Source: JAFDVL01 sp964631865 (GTDB taxonomy: Bacteria > Acidobacteriota > Blastocatellia > RBC074). From it: DNA of 64,000 nucleotides. Position numbers and translations under genes: made by a program. Below the pieces are notes generated by a model. It was given only the letters and a program-made list of their open reading frames with translations. It did not search any database and was not told the origin of the DNA. Below, piece after piece: positions 63,059 to 64,000 of this stretch (position 1 is the stretch's first letter; every line of letters starts with the position of its first letter). The stretch spans positions 1-64,000 of the forward strand of contig CAZWAK010000013.1 of NCBI GenBank assembly GCA_964631865.1. Direction: 5' to 3'.

Positions 63059-63916
63059 ATGGCAAGCGTACTCGTTGCGGGCGCAAGTGGCGGCGTCGGC
63101 AAAGCGGTCATCCACGAACTCAACCAACATCATCATCCCGTTCGCGCGCTCGTTCGCAATCAAGCCAAGCTCGGCAACGCAACGGTCAACGACGTGTTTC
63201 TCGCCGACGCACGCGATCCGGCCAGGCTGCAAGGCGCGTGCGATGGCATTGACGTCGTGATCTCCGCGCTCGGCGGCAGTCTGCAACTCGGTCGCACCGA
63301 ACGCAACGCGACGTATTGGGACGTGGATTTTCAAGCCAACAAAAATCTGCTCGCCGAAGCCAAGCGCGCAGGCGTGCGCAAATTCATTTACGTCCCCGTC
63401 TTCCAAGCGCAAGAGGTTAAAGGCAGTGCCTATTTTGAAGCGCACAGCGCATTTGAAGAGGAACTGAAACGCTCCGGTCTTGAATACGCGCTCGTGCGTC
63501 CGACCGGCGTTTATTACATCTTCGAGGAGTTCGTGAATCTGGCGCGGAAAGGCATCGTGCCGTTGATTGGCGATGGCAGCGCGCATACGAATCCGATTGA
63601 CGAACGCGATGTGGCGCGCGTTTGCGTGGAGGCAATCAGTTCGACACAAACTGTTTTCGACATCGGCGGGCCAGACGTGTTCACGCGCCGCGAGATCAAT
63701 GAATTGTGCTTTCAATCGCTCGGCAAAAAACCACGTTTCATCAAGTACCCGATTGGCCTGATGCGCCTGTTCATAAAGCCGCTCAAGCTCTTCGATCAAC
63801 GGTTGTTTGACCTGATGGACTTTGCGATTTTGGTCAATCACACCGACTTCGTCGCGCCGCGCGTCGGCACAAAGAATCTGCCAGATTACCTGAAACGTTT
63901 GACAGCGCGCGCCTGA
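63059..63916 (+). CDS. NAD(P)-binding atypical SDR / NmrA-like protein
   Basis: 285 residues with Rossmann loop GASGGVGKAV near the N terminus and the atypical SDR pattern (VRALVRNQAKL, DVVISALGG, KFIYVPVFQA). No catalytic YxxxK is evident, which is normal for NmrA-type sensors or atypical SDRs. GAGG precedes ATG 63059. Divergent from frdA. Substrate unknown. Confidence 0.85.
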   Translation: MASVLVAGASGGVGKAVIHELNQHHHPVRALVRNQAKLGNATVNDVFLADARDPARLQGACDGIDVVISALGGSLQLGRTERNATYWDVDFQANKNLLAEAKRAGVRKFIYVPVFQAQEVKGSAYFEAHSAFEEELKRSGLEYALVRPTGVYYIFEEFVNLARKGIVPLIGDGSAHTNPIDERDVARVCVEAISSTQTVFDIGGPDVFTRREINELCFQSLGKKPRFIKYPIGLMRLFIKPLKLFDQRLFDLMDFAILVNHTDFVAPRVGTKNLPDYLKRLTARA

Positions 63917-64000
63917 GCCAGAACAATACGCAATTTATTTTCGAGCGTTTCTCAAACTTATAGACACAATTGTCGCGTACCGTTTTGAGCGGGCGGACAG

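Overview
The window looks like a draft or metagenome-assembled chromosome segment from an Acidobacteriota bacterium, probably close to Blastocatellia. The supporting signs are a very large TonB-dependent receptor with an N-terminal carboxypeptidase-regulatory-like domain, a Ser/Thr kinase fused to a TPR sensor, many secreted TPR proteins, LptD (so a Gram-negative outer membrane) and short palindromic intergenic repeats. This is inference from gene families; there is no rRNA here. A 10-N scaffold gap sits at 30701-30710, inside a repeat.

Layout. 1-9 kb: Ser/Thr kinase-TPR, a Q/G-rich DUF4175 membrane protein and a sulfatase (minus strand). 9-13 kb: TonB-dependent receptor. 13-21 kb: TPR proteins, a Uma2-type nuclease, a sugar isomerase / phytanoyl-CoA dioxygenase / DMT transporter operon and a TonB-like protein. 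21-31 kb: acyl-CoA ligase, lptD, 7TM-HD phosphohydrolase and an overlapping histidine kinase / NtrC pair. 31-44 kb: lipoprotein, HDAC-like deacetylase, split B12-dependent acyl-CoA mutase, two M16 peptidases, comF, an MreB-like gene, HNH endonuclease, GNAT, a frameshifted four-helix-bundle gene and an ImmA/IrrE-type protein. 54-64 kb: gluconate-dehydrogenase-like GMC pair, small YgiT/DUF4258 toxin-antitoxin-like modules and a frdABCD fumarate reductase locus with five small genes between frdA and frdB.

A 9.5-kb integrative element (44252-53794) occupies tRNA-Glu(TTC). It has a 46-bp direct repeat (attL/attR), a tyrosine integrase next to the restored tRNA, an AlpA-like regulator heading an operon with a DUF3987 primase/helicase-like protein, a 28-aa membrane peptide and a TerS-like HTH protein, and a left module with a HTH regulator, an ImmA-like peptidase, a SWIM zinc-finger protein and a secreted cargo protein. 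The int-alpA-pri-terS content resembles phage-inducible chromosomal islands, without capsid genes.

The most unusual chromosome-wide signal is a set of long imperfect palindromes built from short repeated words (for example ACGGAT, CACGAA, ATTGGA, GGTCGGT, CTCCACT, AATGAAAA). Almost every copy begins or ends within a few bases of a stop codon. One runs into the histidine kinase gene and is translated as a 50-residue tail. Another forms 40-bp inverted termini (37/40 identical) around the four-helix-bundle gene, and the same words recur as a gene-less hairpin inside the frd locus. I saw none inside the integrative element.
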